DNA of 64,000 nt from assembly GCF_000621725.1 (NCBI RefSeq), contig NZ_JHXM01000002.1, positions 210,456 through 274,455 of the forward strand. Reading direction: 5' to 3'. A program made the position numbers and the translations under genes. How positions within the stretch are numbered: position 1 is the first letter of the stretch; each line of letters begins with the position of its first letter. Shown in pieces: positions 61,500 through 64,000 of the stretch. The notes under the pieces are model-generated. The model searched no databases. It was not told the origin of the DNA and saw nothing but the letters and a program-made list of their open reading frames with translations. The stretch comes from Xylanibacter brevis ATCC 19188 (GTDB lineage Bacteria > Bacteroidota > Bacteroidia > Bacteroidales > Bacteroidaceae).

Positions 61500-62437
61500 T
61501 GTTCCGGATAGTACGATATGATGCTACTCATCATGATGAATGGAATCGCTACGTAGATAAGGCACGTAACGCGACTTTCCTGTTCTATCGTGAATACATG
61601 GATTATCATAGTGATCGTTTCAAGGATCACTCGTTGCTGTTCTATGTAGGAAATCATCTGCATTCTGTTCTTCCTGCGCATGAGGTGGGGGAGATCTTCT
61701 GCTCGCATAGAGGACTGACTTATGGCGGATTGCTGATGGACGAGGATGTGACTACTGCAGATGTGGTTCACTTATTTGAGGAGTTGAACGACTATCTGCG
61801 AAAGATGGGATTCCTAAAGGTTCTCTATCGCGCTATTCCTTGGATTTATCATCGCTTGCCTTCAGAAGAGGATTTGTATGCCATGTTTTGGAAATGTGGT
61901 GCACACCTGCAGCAACGTATGTCGGGTACGGTCATCTTTCTCGATGCTCATCTTCGCTGGCGAAAAGATCATCGTCGCCGCTTGAAACAGGCACAAATGG
62001 CAGGCATTCAGGTGAAACGGGATGCCAGTTTGGCAGAGTTTTGGCCTGTTCTCAACGATAATCTCCAGAAAAAATTTCAGGCACAGTCTGTGCATACACT
62101 TCAGGAGATAGAGCTATTGAAGTCTCGCTTCCCTGATAAGATCATTCAATATAGTGCATATCTGGATGGTCGAATCATAGGGGGCATCACTTTCTACGTG
62201 ATGGGACATGTTCTGCATGGCCAATATAGTGGGACCACTGATGAGGGTAAACGACTCGGTGCCATGGAAGCGATCTATGATCAGGTGATGTATCATGACT
62301 ATCAGCACATGAGATACCTCGATTTTGGCACTTCGAACGAACAGGGTGGACTGGTCTTGAACGAGGGGCTCATAGCTCATAAGGAAGGATATGGCGGACG
62401 TACTGTGATGTACGATACGTATGAATGGACACTTTAA
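61496..62437 (+). CDS. GNAT/FemAB-type acyltransferase
   Basis: The 313-residue product has no signal peptide. The N-terminal half (about 1-150) and the C-terminal half (about 160-300) each resemble one GNAT domain, as in FemAB-type aminoacyl or N-acyl transferases. The second contains DGRIIGGITFYVMG and RYLDFGTSNEQGGLVLNEGL. Its overlap with the ketoisomerase gene (4 bp) suggests it acylates an amino sugar or a glycan. Substrate unknown. Confidence 0.8.
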   Translation: MMFRIVRYDATHHDEWNRYVDKARNATFLFYREYMDYHSDRFKDHSLLFYVGNHLHSVLPAHEVGEIFCSHRGLTYGGLLMDEDVTTADVVHLFEELNDYLRKMGFLKVLYRAIPWIYHRLPSEEDLYAMFWKCGAHLQQRMSGTVIFLDAHLRWRKDHRRRLKQAQMAGIQVKRDASLAEFWPVLNDNLQKKFQAQSVHTLQEIELLKSRFPDKIIQYSAYLDGRIIGGITFYVMGHVLHGQYSGTTDEGKRLGAMEAIYDQVMYHDYQHMRYLDFGTSNEQGGLVLNEGLIAHKEGYGGRTVMYDTYEWTL

Positions 62438-62450
62438 AACATTATAAATT

Positions 62451-63173
62451 ATGGATTACGAAGAAATGAACTATCAATCACTCTCTTCACGTCAGCGTGA
62501 ATGGGACTCGTCATTGGCTTTTCCTGCCTTGATGAGAAAGGTATATGTATGGATGACTCTGGCATTGGTGATCACAGCATTGTCTGCCTATGGGGTGGCT
62601 ACTAATCCCGTCATGTCGGCTTTGATTTATTCCAATCCCATAGTGATGTGGCTACTCGTCGGGGCTGAACTGCTACTGGTCATAGGACTCGGAGCTGGAA
62701 TCAATAAGATGTCTCTGATGACTGCGACAACGCTTTTCGTGGTATATTCTATTCTGAATGGCGTGATGCTGTCTTCTATATTCTTTATATATAGTTTAGG
62801 TAGCATCAGCACCGTGTTTATGATTACTGCTGCAACCTTTGGGGCGATGTCTCTCTATGGTTATGTCACACAGAAAGACTTATCTTCATGGGGAAAGGTA
62901 CTGATGATGGCGCTGATTGGTCTCATCATTGCAACCATCGTGAACATATTTGTTGCAAGTCCTGGACTTACACTGATAGCAAGTTATGCCGGTGTTTTGA
63001 TATTTGTCGGACTGACTGCTTATGACACGCAGCGCATCAAACAGATGTTTCTCACCGCCCCCGATGCCGGAGAGCACATGCAGAAGTATGCTCTCCTCGG
63101 TGCTTTGACGCTCTATCTCGATTTTGTCAATCTCTTCCTCTACTTGCTTCGCATTTTTGGCAAAAGAGATTAA
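62451..63173 (+). CDS. Bax inhibitor-1/YccA family membrane protein
   Basis: The 240-residue product has seven membrane helices after a soluble N-terminus of about 25 residues. Family features are FPALMRKVYVWMTLALVIT near the start, the acidic residues in the last helices (LTAYDTQRIKQMF and LYLDFVNLFLYLLRIFG). YccA-type proteins modulate membrane proteases or act as pH-sensitive calcium leak channels. It is last in the long operon, 13 bp after the acyltransferase, and is followed by a terminator. Confidence 0.93.
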   Translation: MDYEEMNYQSLSSRQREWDSSLAFPALMRKVYVWMTLALVITALSAYGVATNPVMSALIYSNPIVMWLLVGAELLLVIGLGAGINKMSLMTATTLFVVYSILNGVMLSSIFFIYSLGSISTVFMITAATFGAMSLYGYVTQKDLSSWGKVLMMALIGLIIATIVNIFVASPGLTLIASYAGVLIFVGLTAYDTQRIKQMFLTAPDAGEHMQKYALLGALTLYLDFVNLFLYLLRIFGKRD

Positions 63174-63210
63174 CTGCTCTAAGATATAGCTGAAGCTTCT
63201 ATATCATATA

Positions 63211-63271
63211 ATGCCACTTTTACATCGCTTAAACACTATGTTTTGGATGTGAAAGTGGCATTTTCTGTTTC
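63211..63271 (+). terminator. Terminator of the MATE-to-BI-1 operon
   Basis: ATGCCACTTTTACATC (63211-63226) pairs with GATGTGAAAGTGGCAT (63246-63261), 16 bp with one G-U pair, then T-rich sequence. Its arms include GTGGCA/TGCCAC as in the array units, though it is not in phase with them. Confidence 0.88.
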
Positions 63272-63376
63272 TTATATCCTGGTTTCGCTGTTTTCCGCTG
63301 GTCAAAATGGGATCCTTCTTGTTTCTTCCTTCTATTCTAACTGAATCGTCGGCCCATTCTTTCTGTTTGGCAAGGT

Positions 63377-63720
63377 AAGAGTAGAACTATTATCGTCCAA
63401 TAGTGCCGCTCTTGGTGTCCAATAGTGCCACTCTTATCGTCCAATAGTGCCACTTTTGGTGTCGTTCTAGACTCTAGATTAGTTGTTTATAGAGTCTAGA
63501 TTGCCTCATTCTAAACTCTAGATTGAAGACTTCTAGACTCTAGAAAACGCATTTCCAAAGTCTAGATGCTACCCAATACTTACCGAATTACATCTCAATA
63601 GCGCCACTATAAGTTGATAAAACAGCTGCTATTGCCCAGTAAAACCGATACTTTTATCCCCAATGGAGACGCTTTTTCACCTTAATGGTGGCCCTTTTTG
63701 ATGATAAAACCCCAATTTCG
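63377..63720. repeat. Array C: thirteen 15-bp units phased at exactly 22 bp plus three after a 1-bp slip
   Basis: Units start at 63377 (AAGAGTAGAACTATT), 63399, 63421, 63443 (AATAGTGCCACTTTT type), 63465, 63487, 63509, 63531, 63553 (TTCTAGACTCTAGAT type), 63575 (AATACTTACCGAATT), 63597 (AATAGCGCCACTATA), 63619 (AAAACAGCTGCTATT) and 63641 (AAAACCGATACTTTT). Three further elements at 63662, 63684 and 63706 keep 22 bp among themselves but are shifted by one base. Read on the minus strand, the order matches array A. The stretch 63272-63376 before it is pyrimidine-rich and holds nothing I can assign. Confidence 0.93.
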
Positions 63721-63861
63721 GCAGAAAAAGTGACAAGTGTTGGAAAGACAATATAGGATTCTTCTGAAGCCCCTTTTATTTATATAATAAGGTGGGCTGT
63801 AAAGAAAAACGAAAAGTGTCGAGTTTTTTTAAAAAAAATAGGGGAAAAAGGTAGAAAAGTT

Positions 63862-63891
63862 TTGGTGGTTTCGAAAAAAGCCGTATCTTTG
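63862..63891 (+). promoter_or_regulatory. Promoter of a downstream rRNA operon
   Basis: TTG at 63862-63864 within TTTTGG, 19 bp, TATCTTTG at 63884-63891, with a GC-containing start region after it. The strong consensus and the leader that follows fit an rRNA operon promoter. Confidence 0.8.
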
Positions 63892-63897
63892 CATCCG

Positions 63898-64000
63898 CTT
63901 ACGAGGAACACATCCTCACAAGCAAAACAAGAAGAGTTCTTTGAAAGATTTACATAGACAGAGAAGTAGTACAAGAAGCGAGTGCTAATCTTAATTGAAA
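63898..64000 (+). other. rrn: Leader of a probable rRNA operon (16S lies beyond the window)
   Basis: A small hairpin GAGGA/TCCTC (63903-63917) is followed by AGTTCTTTGAAA (63935-63946), a boxA-like antitermination element, and then by GTAGTACAAG-type sequence as usually found just before 16S rRNA in Prevotella and Bacteroides. No 16S sequence begins before position 64000. The identification is from recognised leader motifs. Confidence 0.75.

Noticed and set aside
63377..63720. Array C as an iteron-type replication origin
   Set aside because: The 22-bp spacing fits plasmid iterons, but no replication initiator gene is near, the units differ in type and similar arrays occur at two more chromosomal sites.
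1..64000. Insertion sequences, prophage or conjugative genes
   Set aside because: No transposase, integrase, phage or transfer protein was recognised in any frame; the window looks like core chromosome with CAZyme genes.
1..64000. tRNA genes
   Set aside because: No cloverleaf with a GTTCRANNC arm was recognised between genes; a dedicated tRNA scan could still find one.

Overview
The window looks like chromosomal DNA from a gut- or oral-type Bacteroidales bacterium, most like Prevotella/Segatella. The reasons are: promoters of the Bacteroidota type (TTG or TTTG, 19-21 bp, TAnnTTTG) in front of many genes; family content typical of this order (SusB-like GH97, PL11, GH76, GH29, GH92, a TonB-dependent receptor beside a DUF4876-like lipoprotein, DUF4954, DUF4492-cydA-cydB, a BspA-type leucine-rich-repeat protein); and a recurrent C-terminal tag (YDLxGRR...KGLYI..GKK) on otherwise unrelated secreted proteins. 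No 16S sequence lies inside the window, so the genus is an inference.

Layout. 1-4.0 kb (minus): a surface import operon with a protein carrying heavy-metal-binding domains, a TonB-dependent receptor and a lipoprotein cut by the window edge. 4.0-10.4 kb (minus): GH97 and PL11 rhamnogalacturonan lyase, then a large secreted thioredoxin-domain protein. 10.5-16.6 kb (plus): proline iminopeptidase-like hydrolase, repeat array A, GH76, HflX, glutamate dehydrogenase, RlpA. 16.6-26.9 kb: a 1110-residue secreted protein, a subtilisin-like protease, a multidomain GH29 fucosidase and a divergent AraC-type regulator. 27-34.9 kb (minus): M16 peptidase lipoprotein, DUF4954, cytochrome bd oxidase with its DUF4492 partner. 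35-43.4 kb (plus): GH92 mannosidase, then a coiled-coil protein, TolC, HlyD and two ABC-2 permeases, ending in array B. 43.4-55 kb: small secreted proteins, a phospholipase-C-like protein, then minus-strand operons carrying mrp, a LRR protein and trmB; DUF2752 and CD225-like proteins; ilvE; xseB, xseA and a second subtilase. 55-63.2 kb (plus): one long apparent operon, MATE exporter to Bax-inhibitor-like protein, including rfbB, purT and a sugar ketoisomerase-like cupin. 63.2-64 kb: terminator, array C, then the promoter and leader of what should be an rRNA operon.

The most unusual content is not a gene. Three intergenic regions (A 11482-11716, B 43127-43361, C 63377-63720) are built of 15-bp, mostly palindromic units repeated at exactly 22 bp, about two helical turns, with diverged 7-bp spacers. 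Each holds a central block of exactly five units of one sub-type, bordered by recognisably shared border units. A and the inverse of C are colinear over eight units although their spacers do not match. A shorter 22-bp direct repeat (D, 57036-57117) runs across a stop codon and the next start codon, and shares a unit with the edge of B. I do not recognise this element family; a dimeric DNA-binding protein reading one face of the helix is the simplest functional guess.

Two genes shorter than 60 codons were found by reading the strands directly: xseB (52129-52308) and a two-helix membrane protein (57608-57787).
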